This document shows, piece by piece, positions 51,132 to 59,633 of a stretch of 64,000 nt of DNA (position 1 is its first letter; every line of letters begins with the position of its first letter). Origin of the DNA: DTDX01 sp964608455 (lineage in GTDB: Archaea > Thermoproteota > Bathyarchaeia > 40CM-2-53-6 > DTDX01); assembly GCA_964608455.1 (NCBI GenBank), contig CAZSNM010000001.1, positions 1 through 64,000 of the forward strand, read 5' to 3'. Both the position numbers and the translations under genes were made by a program. The notes beneath the pieces are model-generated. The model did not search any database, was not told the DNA's origin, and saw only the letters and a program-made list of their open reading frames with translations.

Positions 51132-51737
51132 TTGTTTAAAGAAAGAAAATCTTTTACGGAAAAATTAAGAGAATCCATTCATCCCACACCTTTAAGAAAA
51201 AAAATTTCTTTAACGTTAACCTCATTAAAAATTCAATTGAAAAGATTGGAGAATGCAGCTTATAGACTTGAGCAAAGAGATAAAATTCTTTATGGAAAAT
51301 GTGTTTCAGCCTTGCAAAAAGGTGATAAATATTTAGCTTCTCTTTACGCTAATGAATGTGCTGAAATAAGAAAAATTGCTAAAATAACTTTAACAAGTCA
51401 ATTAGCTTTAGAAAAAGTAACTTTAAAACTTGAAACAATAAGAGACTTTGGTGATATAGCTTACTCAATGAATTCAGTTACATCTATAATTGGAATGTTA
51501 AAAGATGGATTAAGAAACTTAATGCCTGACATTTCTATGAAACTTGATGAAGTAAATGAAGATTTGCAAAGTTTAGTTATTGAAATGGGAGAAACAACTG
51601 ATCAAGGGATAGATTTGGAAAGTGCAAGTGAAGATTCTAGAAAAATAATTGAAGAAGCAACCATTGTAGCTGAGCAAAAAATGAAGGAAAAATTCCCAGA
51701 GCTGCCTGTAATAGCAGCAAAAGAAACAAAAATTTGA
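51132..51737 (+). CDS. cdvB2: ESCRT-III-like CdvB paralogue (no winged helix)
   Basis: 201 residues from TTG 51132, 7 bases after GAGGAGGG; ATG 51111 gives seven more residues and overlaps the cdvC stop. Same core as the other two (HPTPLRKKISLTLTSLKIQL, YANECAEIRKIAKITLTSQLALEKVTLKLETI), an acidic last helix and a proline motif KFPELPV near the end. Paralogues of this kind help constrict the bridge in Sulfolobus. The tail DNA is also covered by the end of the EndoQ pseudogene on the other strand. Confidence 0.92.
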   Translation: MFKERKSFTEKLRESIHPTPLRKKISLTLTSLKIQLKRLENAAYRLEQRDKILYGKCVSALQKGDKYLASLYANECAEIRKIAKITLTSQLALEKVTLKLETIRDFGDIAYSMNSVTSIIGMLKDGLRNLMPDISMKLDEVNEDLQSLVIEMGETTDQGIDLESASEDSRKIIEEATIVAEQKMKEKFPELPVIAAKETKI

Positions 51738-51749
51738 ACCTTAATGCTT

Positions 51750-53044
51750 TTCCCTATTTTTGTATAAACTCCTAAGGTTTTTTGAATTTTAAATTCCTCA
51801 AATTCTTTATTCTGTTTAGCATCATCATTAAAAAGTAATAATTTTCCATAAACTCCATCATGACCGCTAACATATTTTATTTCATTATTTCTTATCTTTA
51901 ATATAACCTCAACTATTCGCTCATTTGTAACTTTAATTAACTCATCTTTTGAAGCATTCAATAAAACATTTATTTCATTTTTAAATTTTTTAATTAAGCT
52001 CCAATATTCGCTCCATACTGTTTGCGAATAAACAATTTAACTTATATACTTTAGCTATTATCTCCATTAAAGGAATAAGATGCTTAAATGGAATATACTC
52101 TTTTGGAATAAAACTTTCAGGTCTATCTGCAAGCTCTTCAACTCTTTGTAAAACACCAATAGTTAATTTTCTTCTGCATTTTGGACAAATATTATTAACT
52201 TTTATAGCTTCCTTCGGGTGAAAGCTAACATTGCATTTTCTATGGCCTGAAAAATGATATTTACCTGCTTCCGGAAAAATTTCCCCGGTCATAACAAGTT
52301 TTGATTTATCCTTATTTTTTATAGCTTCATAAATTTCTTTAAATGAAATTTTATTAACTTTAAAACTGTAAATTCCCTTCCTAATCTTAAAGGGTTGGAT
52401 GTATGAGAATCTGAAAAAGATACAAGCGTATATTTATCAAGCTTACTTATTCTAAAAGCCATTGAAGGATCGCTTGAAAGGCCTGTTTCAAGAGCATAAA
52501 TATGTTTTGATTTTTCTTGAAAACATTCCTCAATACTATTAAAACCTGATTTGAAACCTAAAACTCCAAACCATGGTGTAAAATAATGAGCTGGAATTAT
52601 CAAAATATTTTTTGAAATGCTCATTAAAATTTCTACAAATTCCATGCAATTCATTTCATTAAAGGTTGGTCATCCATCAGCTTTTAAATCACCAAACATT
52701 TCAAGTTTTTCATTAATTTGATCTACTATCTCAAAGTTTTCAGCTAAAATTAAATTATGAACCCTTCTAATTACTCCATTAAATTTATAAATAATTGCAT
52801 ACTTCTGCGGAGAGAATAAATAAACTTCTCTCCCCCTCTAGTTTTAAAAATTCCTTCCCCATCAACTTCAAAGAGATTAGCTTTTAATTCTTTTAACCAT
52901 TTTGGATGAGTAAAATCACCAGTTCCAAGCATATTAATTCCTTTTAATTTAGCATTTTCCTCTAAAATTATTAATTGTAATGTCTTTGCTTGCTGCACGA
53001 CTAAGAGGAGAGTGAATATGAAGATCAGAATAAATTAAACTCAA
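51750..53044 (-). pseudogene. nucQ: Endonuclease Q (PHP-domain repair nuclease), shattered by frameshifts and a stop
   Basis: Pieces in several minus-strand frames join into one EndoQ-like protein. From 53044: IYSDLHIHSPLSRAASKD (metal HIH), frameshift at the AAAA run 52964-52967, LKGINMLGTGDFTHPKWL, frameshift near 52805-52815, RRVHNLILAENFEIVDQI, in-frame TGA (plus TCA 52670-52672), IPAHYFTPWFGVLGFKSGF and YALETGLSSDP, frameshift near 52362-52365, GKYHFSGHRKCNVSFHPKEA and CPKCRRKLTIGVLQRVEEL, frameshift near 52016-52022, then VSGHDGVYGK to the end. EndoQ cuts beside deaminated bases. Five lesions make it a pseudogene unless assembly errors are many. Confidence 0.82.
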
Positions 53045-53137
53045 TTCTTCATCAAACCAATTGAACCGCTAAAATTTAAAAATAGTATGACTTCAAAAAA
53101 TATTTTTTGTTTAAAAATAAGGAGGAAAAAAGTAGAG

Positions 53138-54403
53138 TTATGGGAATAACCCAAGTTTTACATGAGCATCAGCAACCCTACTTATAGCTAGCATGTAGGC
53201 CGCTGTTCTCATGCTTACCTTTTCTTTTTTAGAAATTTCCAAAACATCATTAAAGGCTTTAACCATTCGTTCTTCAAGTCTTCTATTAACTTCTTCTTCA
53301 GACCATCTATCCCTGTTTAGATTTTGAACCCATTCAAAATAACTGACTGTAACTCCTCCACTATTGGCTAAAATATCTGGAATTGCTAATATTCCTCTAT
53401 TATATAGGATGTCATCTGCTTCAAGTGTTGTTGGACCATTAGCTCCTTCAGAAATTATTTTAGCTTTTATTTTATGAGCATTATCTTTAGTAATCACATT
53501 TTCCATAGCTGCAGGAACAAGAATATCGCATTCAAGCTCTAAAAGCTCCTCATTAGTAATTTTTTTACTTCCATCAAATCCTACAACAGATCCGGTCTTC
53601 TTTTTATATTTAAGAACTTCATCTGGGTCTAATCCATTAGAACTTAATATTCCTCCCTTAGAATCGCTAACAGCTATTATTTTACATCCCATTTCATGTA
53701 AGATTTTTGCTGCCCAAAAACCCACATTTCCATATCCTTGAACAGCAACTGTTGCTCCTTTTAAACTTAAACCTAAATGCTTAGTTGCTTCTCTAGCGCA
53801 TATAGCAACGCCCCTTCCTGTAGCTGATTCTCTACCATATGAACCACCTAACTCTACAGGTTTTCCTGTAACAACTTCTGGAACAGCATAACCTTTAAGG
53901 CTACTATATGTATCCATTATCCAAGCCATTACTTGAGCATCAGTTCCCATATCTGGTGCAGGCACATCTTTAAATGGTCCTATCTCATCCATAATCATAG
54001 CTGTATATCTTCTAGTTAATCTTTCCAATTCTCCCTTAGAAAGTTTTTTAGGATCGCATACAACACCTCCTTTAGCTCCCCCATATGGAATATCTACAAC
54101 AGCTGTTTTAAAAGTCATCCACATTGCAAGCGCTTTAACTTCATCTAAATCCACGTTTGGATGATATCTTATTCCGCCTTTATATGGGCCTCTCCACATA
54201 TTATGCTGAACTCTATAGCCTGTAAATACCTTTACTTTACCATCATCCATTCTAACTGGAACTGAAACGATTAAAACCCTTCTTGGATGCTTAAGTTGCT
54301 CTATAACATCATCACTTATTCCAATTCTTTTAGCTACTCTTTCTATTTGTTTCACAGCTTCTTCAAAAGGATTTACCTTAATAGTAGTTGTATTTACACT
54401 CAT
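53138..54403 (-). CDS. gdhA: Glutamate dehydrogenase
   Basis: 421 residues, hexameric archaeal type. RGPYKGGIRYHPNVDLDEV, PYGGAKGGVVCDP with the catalytic Lys, PAPDMGTDAQVMAWIMD, and the nucleotide site VAVQGYGNVGFWAAKIL are present. Interconverts glutamate and 2-oxoglutarate plus ammonia; coenzyme choice cannot be fixed by eye. GGAGG precedes the ATG on the minus strand (plus CCTCC at 54412-54416). A TATA-like stretch on the minus strand at about 54474-54483 lies at promoter distance. Confidence 0.96.
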   Translation of the reverse strand: MSVNTTTIKVNPFEEAVKQIERVAKRIGISDDVIEQLKHPRRVLIVSVPVRMDDGKVKVFTGYRVQHNMWRGPYKGGIRYHPNVDLDEVKALAMWMTFKTAVVDIPYGGAKGGVVCDPKKLSKGELERLTRRYTAMIMDEIGPFKDVPAPDMGTDAQVMAWIMDTYSSLKGYAVPEVVTGKPVELGGSYGRESATGRGVAICAREATKHLGLSLKGATVAVQGYGNVGFWAAKILHEMGCKIIAVSDSKGGILSSNGLDPDEVLKYKKKTGSVVGFDGSKKITNEELLELECDILVPAAMENVITKDNAHKIKAKIISEGANGPTTLEADDILYNRGILAIPDILANSGGVTVSYFEWVQNLNRDRWSEEEVNRRLEERMVKAFNDVLEISKKEKVSMRTAAYMLAISRVADAHVKLGLFP

Positions 54404-54612
54404 TTTTTAACCTCCTTTGTTTTCAGTTGTATAATTAAGTAAACTAATAAAACTTTCCATAACATTGTGAATTAATATAAAGCTTAAAAATCTAATTGAT
54501 AAGTACTTTAACTATTAATTTATAAGGGTTAGAAAACAAAATTCTTTTTATTTACTTTTAGGGAAATGATATAATGATATTTTGAAATAAGAAATTAGAG
54601 GGGAAAATTGCC

Positions 54613-55584
54613 TTGTCTAATGTTATGTGGACCGAAAAATATAGGCCGAAAACCTTAGATGAAATGGTAAATCAAGAGGAAATAGTTGAAAGATTAAAAA
54701 AATTTGTTAAAACAAAAACTATGCCTCATTGTCTTTTTTCTGGGCCTCCAGGAACAGGGAAAACTACTGCAGCTATATGCCTAGCTAGAGATTTATTTGG
54801 AGAAAATTATGCAGAAGCCTTTATGGAGCTTAATGCTAGTGATGCTAGAGGAATAGATGTTGTTCGAACCACTGTTAAAGAATTTGCTAGAATTGCGCCT
54901 ATAAGCAAGCTTCCATTTAAAATTCTTGTTTTAGATGAAGCAGACAATATGACTGCGGATGCTCAACATGCTTTAAGAAGAACAATGGAGAAATATACGG
55001 AAACTTGCAGATTCATTTTATGTTGCAATTATTCTGGAAAAATTATTGAACCTATTCAATCTAGATGCGCTTTATTTAGGTTTACTCAATTAAAAAATGA
55101 GGATATGGCAAAATATTTAAAAATGATTGCTGAAAAAGAGAAAGTAAAACTTCTTGAAGATGGATTAAATGCAATTTTAAATGTGGCAAATGGCGACTTA
55201 AGAAAGGCTATAAATACCTTGCAAGCAGCAGCTTCTTTAGAAAAACCTATAGATGAAAAAACAGTTTATATGGTTGTTGGTTTAGCTAAACCTGAAGATG
55301 TTCAAGAAATGCTTGAATTAAGCTTTAAAGGAAACTTTGTAGAAGCTAGAAAAAAGCTTAGGTTAATGCTTATGGAATATGGTCTCTCTGGATTAGATAT
55401 TCTTAAACAGGTTCATTCTGAAATTTTTAAGTTAAATTTACCTGATGAAGAAAAACTTAAACTTGCTGATTTAATTGGTGAAATTGATTATAGGCTTTCT
55501 CAAGGAGCTGATGAAGAAATTCAGTTAAGCGCTATGCTAGCTAAATTAGCTTTATATGGTTCTAATAGGGGAAGCGCAAATTGA
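54613..55584 (+). CDS. rfcS: Replication factor C small subunit
   Basis: 323 residues from TTG 54613. AAA+ clamp loader: EKYRPKTLDEMVNQEE, Walker A FSGPPGTGKTTAA near 45, Walker B ILVLDEADNMT near 110, and the sensor-1/SRC motif IEPIQSRCALFRF near 150. With RfcL it loads the PCNA ring at replication forks. No intein is present. The stop overlaps the rfcL TTG start by 4 bases. Confidence 0.97.
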   Translation: MSNVMWTEKYRPKTLDEMVNQEEIVERLKKFVKTKTMPHCLFSGPPGTGKTTAAICLARDLFGENYAEAFMELNASDARGIDVVRTTVKEFARIAPISKLPFKILVLDEADNMTADAQHALRRTMEKYTETCRFILCCNYSGKIIEPIQSRCALFRFTQLKNEDMAKYLKMIAEKEKVKLLEDGLNAILNVANGDLRKAINTLQAAASLEKPIDEKTVYMVVGLAKPEDVQEMLELSFKGNFVEARKKLRLMLMEYGLSGLDILKQVHSEIFKLNLPDEEKLKLADLIGEIDYRLSQGADEEIQLSAMLAKLALYGSNRGSAN

Positions 55585-56798
55585 GCATTCCATGGATTAT
55601 AAAGTATCGACCTAAACATTTAAATGAAGTTGTAAATAATGAGCAGGCTAAGGAAAATCTATTAAAATGGATTAAAGCTTTAGAGCAGGGTAAAAGCGTT
55701 AAAAAAGCTGTTTTGCTTTATGGGCCTCCAGGAACAGGAAAAACAGTTACTGTTGAAGCTTTAGCTAAAGATTTAGGATATGATTTAATAGAGATAAACG
55801 CCAGCGATAAAAGAAACAGCGAGGAATTGATGAGAATAGCAGGTTCAGCAGCCACTCAAGGAGAATTAATTGGTAAAAAACGTTTAATTCTTCTTGATGA
55901 AATAGATGGTATAAATTTAGAGGAAGATAAAGGAGCTGTTGCAACTGTTAATCAAATTTTAAAGGAAGCTAAACATCCAATTATTCTTACAGCTAATGAT
56001 CCTTGGGATCCTAAAATAGCTCCATTAAGAAATTCATGCGAATTAATCGAGTTTAAAAGATTAACTTCTAAAGTTTGTCTTCCATATTTAAAGAAAATAT
56101 GTTTAAATGAAGGTGTTAAACCTGAAGATGAAGCTTTAAAATTTATAATTGAAAAAAACAATGGAGATATGCGATCTATAGTTAACGACTTAGAAATGCT
56201 TTGCATTGGTAGAAAAGAATTAACTTTAAATGATGTTTCATGGATAAGCTCAAGGGATAGAAAAGAAAGCATTTTTACCGCTTTAGGGCTTATTTTCTCT
56301 GGGAGAAACTGTGTTTTTGCTCGAAAAGCCGTAGATTTAGTGGATATAGATTATGAAATGCTTTTTGAATGGATTTATGAAAATGCGCCGCATCAACTTA
56401 CAAATGCTTTTGATTTATGCAATGCTATGGAAGCTTTAGCTAAATCAAATCTTTACTTAACTAGAGTTAAGAAGCATCAAAACTGGAGTCTTCTTCCCTA
56501 TGCCTTAAATTTAATGACTGTTGGCGTATGCGCTTCAAAAAAGAAAACTAAATCCAAGTTTACTCCTATTAAATTTCCAGAAAGAATAAGATTTTTATCA
56601 CAAAGCAAAACTGAAAGAGAAATTAAAATTAAATTAGGAAAATTAATTGGAAAAGAAACGCATTTATCAACTTTCAAAAGCCTTAAATATTATTTACCTT
56701 ATCTCAAATTTATTTTTAAACATAATCAAAAACTTGCTGGGAAAATTAGTGAAAAACTAAATTTTGATGAAGATATTATAAATTTTCTTAAGAAATAG
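55581..56798 (+). CDS. rfcL: Replication factor C large subunit
   Basis: 405 residues from TTG 55581. PWIIKYRPKHLNEVVNNE, Walker A LLYGPPGTGKTVTVEAL near 45, Walker B RLILLDEIDGIN near 100, then the large-subunit collar region. It lacks the SRC motif, as expected for RfcL. The C-terminus is shorter than the 450-500 residues in many archaea, and no PIP-box (QxxLxxFF-like) is evident at the end (ISEKLNFDEDIINFLKK), which is worth noting. Ends 11 bases inside the convergent moaA gene. Confidence 0.95.
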   Translation: MSIPWIIKYRPKHLNEVVNNEQAKENLLKWIKALEQGKSVKKAVLLYGPPGTGKTVTVEALAKDLGYDLIEINASDKRNSEELMRIAGSAATQGELIGKKRLILLDEIDGINLEEDKGAVATVNQILKEAKHPIILTANDPWDPKIAPLRNSCELIEFKRLTSKVCLPYLKKICLNEGVKPEDEALKFIIEKNNGDMRSIVNDLEMLCIGRKELTLNDVSWISSRDRKESIFTALGLIFSGRNCVFARKAVDLVDIDYEMLFEWIYENAPHQLTNAFDLCNAMEALAKSNLYLTRVKKHQNWSLLPYALNLMTVGVCASKKKTKSKFTPIKFPERIRFLSQSKTEREIKIKLGKLIGKETHLSTFKSLKYYLPYLKFIFKHNQKLAGKISEKLNFDEDIINFLKK

Positions 56799-57729
56799 TT
56801 TTAGTTTCTTTATAAAATGGTTCTCTTAACTCATTAGCTTTAAGAAATAATGCTTTTAAAACATCATCTGAAGCATCACTTCTTAAGTAAGGTAAAATAT
56901 CAACTAAATTGTCGTTTCTCATTAAGCAAGGCTTTAATTTTCCATCAAAGGTTAATCTCATTCTTGTGCAATGTGCGCAAAACTCTGTATTTTCTATAGG
57001 TTTAACAACCTCGATTTTAGCTCCATCAATTGTATACACTTTTCTATTATGCATAAAATTTCTTACTTCAATTTTTTCAGCTTTCATACGTAATTTTTCT
57101 TCGATGTTATCTAAAGGTAAATGGTATTTAGCATATTCTTCAAAACAAATATTTATTGGTTCAAATTCAATTAATTGAAGAATAACACCCATTTTTTTTG
57201 AAGCTTCTATCATAGAGTCTATTTCGCAATCGTTTAACCCTTTTAAAACAACCATGTTTATTTTCACAGGAGTCAATCCAGCGTTAATAGCTGCTTTAAC
57301 CCCTCTTAATGCTCCATTAATTTCTCCTCCAGTAATTTTTCTATAGATTATTGGATTTAGCGAAGGTAAACTTATGTTAATTCTGGTAAGCCCCGCTTCT
57401 TTCAGTTCAAATGCTAAATCTTCAGTTAATAATTTAGCATTTGTAACAAGAGATATATCTTTCAATTTTTGAATTTCCCTCAAACCTTTTATAATCGCTT
57501 TAATATCCTTTCTCATTAATGGTTCCCCCCCAGTAATTTTTACATCTTCTACCCCAAATTCAGTAGCAATTTTAACTACTCTAATTATTTCATTTACGCT
57601 TAACAAATTTGTTTTACCAGTATGGCCTTCTCTATGACAATAAAAACAGTTTTGATTGCATGAAGGTGTTATAGCTATTCTAAGATTTAATAATGGACGA
57701 TTATATTTATCTAAAAGCAAAAATTTCAC
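56788..57729 (-). CDS. moaA: GTP 3',8-cyclase MoaA
   Basis: 313 residues. N-terminal radical SAM motif CNQNCFYCHREGH (CxxxCxxC) near 24, GGEPLMRKDI near 66, and the C-terminal second cluster CAHCTRMRLTFDGKLKPCL near 258. Converts GTP to the 3',8-cyclo intermediate of molybdopterin. The usual C-terminal GG tail of bacterial MoaA is absent, as in many archaea. Last of a moaC-moaB-moaA operon; overlaps moaB by 4 bases. Confidence 0.95.
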   Translation of the reverse strand: MKFLLLDKYNRPLLNLRIAITPSCNQNCFYCHREGHTGKTNLLSVNEIIRVVKIATEFGVEDVKITGGEPLMRKDIKAIIKGLREIQKLKDISLVTNAKLLTEDLAFELKEAGLTRINISLPSLNPIIYRKITGGEINGALRGVKAAINAGLTPVKINMVVLKGLNDCEIDSMIEASKKMGVILQLIEFEPINICFEEYAKYHLPLDNIEEKLRMKAEKIEVRNFMHNRKVYTIDGAKIEVVKPIENTEFCAHCTRMRLTFDGKLKPCLMRNDNLVDILPYLRSDASDDVLKALFLKANELREPFYKETKTIS

Positions 57730-58265
57730 TCTCTTGCATGCTTAACTATATGAGGTAACTCTGGAATTATTAATGAGGAAACCGCTAACTTAACAGCTTC
57801 GGGCGATCCAGGTAAACAAAATATTGCTTTAGATTTAGCCACTCCAGCTAAAGCTCTAGTTAATATCGCTGCTGAACCAATTTTTTCATAGCTAAGCTTT
57901 CTAAATAATTCTCCAAATCCTGGAAGCTCCTTTTCTATAAGCTCTTTTATAGCTTCTATAGTAACATCTTTTTTAGTTATACCTGTTCCACCAGTAATTA
58001 TTATGGCATCAACATCTTTTGAATACAAAATTTCTTTAACCTTTTCTTTAATTAAAACTAAGTTGTCTGGAAGAATAATTCTTTGATAAACGTTATAACC
58101 TGCCTTTTTAATTAATTCCTCTATTAAATTTCCTGAAACATCATTAATTTCCTCTCCCCTTTTTAAGCTTAAATATTTAGAATCGCTGCAAGTTAATATA
58201 GATATATTCAATGTTTTAGGGGATTCAGATTTATGTTTTATTGATGTTTCACTCATTATTCTCAC
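57726..58265 (-). CDS. moaB: Molybdenum cofactor biosynthesis protein MoaB (MogA/MoaB family)
   Basis: 179 residues from GTG 58265 (ATG 58256 also possible). LNISILTCSDSKY, then the family signature IITGGTGITKKDVTIEAI near 92, and IFCLPGSPEAVKLA near 148. Adenylylates molybdopterin before metal insertion, a role shown for archaeal MoaB. It has about 20 residues before the fold begins that are not conserved. Overlaps moaC by 17 bases. Confidence 0.94.
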   Translation of the reverse strand: MRIMSETSIKHKSESPKTLNISILTCSDSKYLSLKRGEEINDVSGNLIEELIKKAGYNVYQRIILPDNLVLIKEKVKEILYSKDVDAIIITGGTGITKKDVTIEAIKELIEKELPGFGELFRKLSYEKIGSAAILTRALAGVAKSKAIFCLPGSPEAVKLAVSSLIIPELPHIVKHARE

Positions 58266-58710
58266 TCTTCAATTTTTCTTTAACTTTAATCGATTCTATT
58301 AAGGTTGTTGGGTATTGTCCTTTTTCATCCTTTTCATATTGCTTAACCATATCCCATATTGTTAAAAGGTAAACTGCAACTGCTGTTAAAGCTTCCATCT
58401 CAACCCCTGTTTTAGCTGTTGTTTTAACTTTAACTTCAACCTCTATAGAGTTAGAGTTTAATTTTGAATTTAAAGAAACATTTGTTATTGGAATTGGATG
58501 ACATAAGGGAATTATTTGGCTTGTATTTTTAGCAGCCATAATCGCGGCTATTTCTGCGGTAATTAATGGATCGCCTTTAGCAATTTTTCCGTTTTTAATA
58601 AGCGAGATTGTTTGAGGCTTTAAAATTATTTTTCCTAAAGCTGAAGCTTCTCTAAAAACTTCTTTTTTTTCAGTAATATCAATCATTTCGGTTTTTTTAA
58701 AGCTGCTCAA
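58249..58710 (-). CDS. moaC: Cyclic pyranopterin monophosphate synthase MoaC
   Basis: 153 residues. MIDITEKKEVFREASALG, AAKNTSQIIPLCHPIPIT and KTGVEMEALTAVAVYLLTIWDM are the standard MoaC motifs, including the catalytic Lys and His. Works directly after MoaA. First gene of the moaCBA operon; the promoter must lie in the 81 bases shared with the divergent small gene at 58792. The presence of the operon implies molybdenum or tungsten enzymes in this organism. Confidence 0.95.
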   Translation of the reverse strand: MSSFKKTEMIDITEKKEVFREASALGKIILKPQTISLIKNGKIAKGDPLITAEIAAIMAAKNTSQIIPLCHPIPITNVSLNSKLNSNSIEVEVKVKTTAKTGVEMEALTAVAVYLLTIWDMVKQYEKDEKGQYPTTLIESIKVKEKLKSENNE

Positions 58711-58791
58711 TTTAAAGCTACCTCTTTTAATCTCTTAAATATTAAATTATTTATACTTCCTTATTGCTTTATTTATATTGTGGGAGTTTAA

Positions 58792-58980
58792 ATGTGTAAG
58801 TTGGCTAAGTTATCTGAAGAAGAATTAAAATTGATTCAAGAGCTTGAAGCAAAATTAAATCATATAGTTTTAATTGCTTATGAGAAACCTCCTGAAATAG
58901 CTAAATTAACAAATGAACAACTTGAAAAAATTAAGAATTTAGAAAGTCAATTGAAAGTTAAATTAGTAGCTTACAAATAA
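58792..58980 (+). CDS. 62-residue protein made of two tandem repeats
   Basis: ATG 58792 follows GGGAG at 58782-58786. The protein is an internal duplication: AKLSEEELKLIQELEAKL then HIVLIAYEK, and again AKLTNEQLEKIKNLESQL then KVKLVAYK. Each unit is a helix followed by a strand. One Cys at residue 2. Function not recognised; the alpha-beta repeat resembles small dimeric regulators or toxin-antitoxin partners only in outline. It is divergent from moaC. Confidence 0.75.
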   Translation: MCKLAKLSEEELKLIQELEAKLNHIVLIAYEKPPEIAKLTNEQLEKIKNLESQLKVKLVAYK

Positions 58981-59020
58981 AGAAAAAATAAAAATATGAA
59001 ACTTGGGAAAGTAGTTGGGA

Positions 59021-59485
59021 TTAAGTGGAAAAATTTGCCCATCTATTTAGGTAATCCCATAAATCTTCTTCAGTAATTCCCTCAATTTCTTCAAGAAATT
59101 CATAAAGTTGCTTTAAAGAAGTGTGATGTCTATACTCTTCACCAAGAATTCCCTCTAAAATCAATTTAACATTTTTTTCATCAACTTTTTTTACAAGTTC
59201 CTCCATTTTATTAAGCATTTCCTGTTCTTCGTTTATATGTTTTTCTAAAGCTTCTTTAATTTCGGTTTTTTCTACACTTGAAAATATTTTTCCCTGAATT
59301 ATGTCTTCTAAGGATTGAAGAATATGAGCATGCTTTAATGAATCCATTCTTATAACATCTAAAAGAAGCTTAACCACTTCATTTATTGTTTTATTTATTG
59401 TTGAATTTAATTCATTTGCAACTTTAATTTCTAACGCTTTTTGTTCTCTAAGCATATTTAAAAATTCTTTATCAGAAGTTTTCAT
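59021..59485 (-). CDS. Ferritin-like (rubrerythrin/DPS-fold) four-helix protein
   Basis: 154 residues, almost all helix. EQKALEIKVANEL, MDSLKHAHILQSLEDII, HINEEQEMLNKMEEL and GEEYRHHTSLKQLYEFL give four helices whose Glu and His residues could hold a di-iron site, as in ferritin-like proteins. The last helix has an E-x-x-H (EYRH); the second-helix equivalent is less regular. No Cys, so no rubredoxin domain. GGAGG stands 11 bases before the ATG. It is preceded by a structured leader RNA with its own TATA box. Confidence 0.8.
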   Translation of the reverse strand: MKTSDKEFLNMLREQKALEIKVANELNSTINKTINEVVKLLLDVIRMDSLKHAHILQSLEDIIQGKIFSSVEKTEIKEALEKHINEEQEMLNKMEELVKKVDEKNVKLILEGILGEEYRHHTSLKQLYEFLEEIEGITEEDLWDYLNRWANFST

Positions 59486-59507
59486 TTAAATGAAAACCTC
59501 CTGAAGA

Positions 59508-59596
59508 GGGGTTCTCCTCATTCTTGCCTGCGGTTTTGCAGGTCTCAAGATCTAAGGCATTTAAATACCTTCGGGCCAGACCAGTCATAGAACCCC
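59508..59596 (-). ncRNA. Structured three-way-junction leader RNA of the ferritin-like gene
   Basis: Minus-strand sequence folds with an 8-bp closing stem GGGGTTCT / AGAACCCC (59589-59596 with 59508-59515), one hairpin AAGGTAT / ATGCCTT (59549-59566 area), and a long hairpin TCTTG-AGA-CCTGC / GCAGG-CAAGA. It is the GC-richest non-coding DNA in the window. It ends 22 bases before the ferritin-like ATG, just upstream of GGAGG. It may be a riboswitch-like leader or a separate sRNA. No known class matched when TPP, cobalamin, fluoride and tRNA patterns were compared by eye. Confidence 0.6.
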
Positions 59597-59619
59597 CAAA
59601 TTATTTATATATAAATTGA

Positions 59620-59631
59620 GAATATAAAAAG
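59620..59631 (-). promoter_or_regulatory. TATA box for the leader RNA and ferritin-like gene
   Basis: On the minus strand CTTTTTATATTC lies about 25-30 bases upstream of the first G of the structured leader (59596-59600), the distance expected between an archaeal TATA box and the transcript start. A second candidate TTTATATATAAA lies nearer (about 59603-59616). Confidence 0.45.
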
Positions 59632-59633
59632 AT

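Noticed and set aside
58995..59075. 26-codon plus-strand ORF (MKLGKVVGIKWKNL...)
   Set aside because: Overlaps the end of the ferritin-like gene in antisense and has no ribosome-binding site.
59508..59596. A tRNA, or a TPP or cobalamin riboswitch
   Set aside because: The closing stem and length suggest a tRNA, but there is no GGTTCRA T-arm or D-arm. GAGACCTGC resembles part of a B12 box and TTGAGA part of a TPP box, but the other required conserved blocks are absent.
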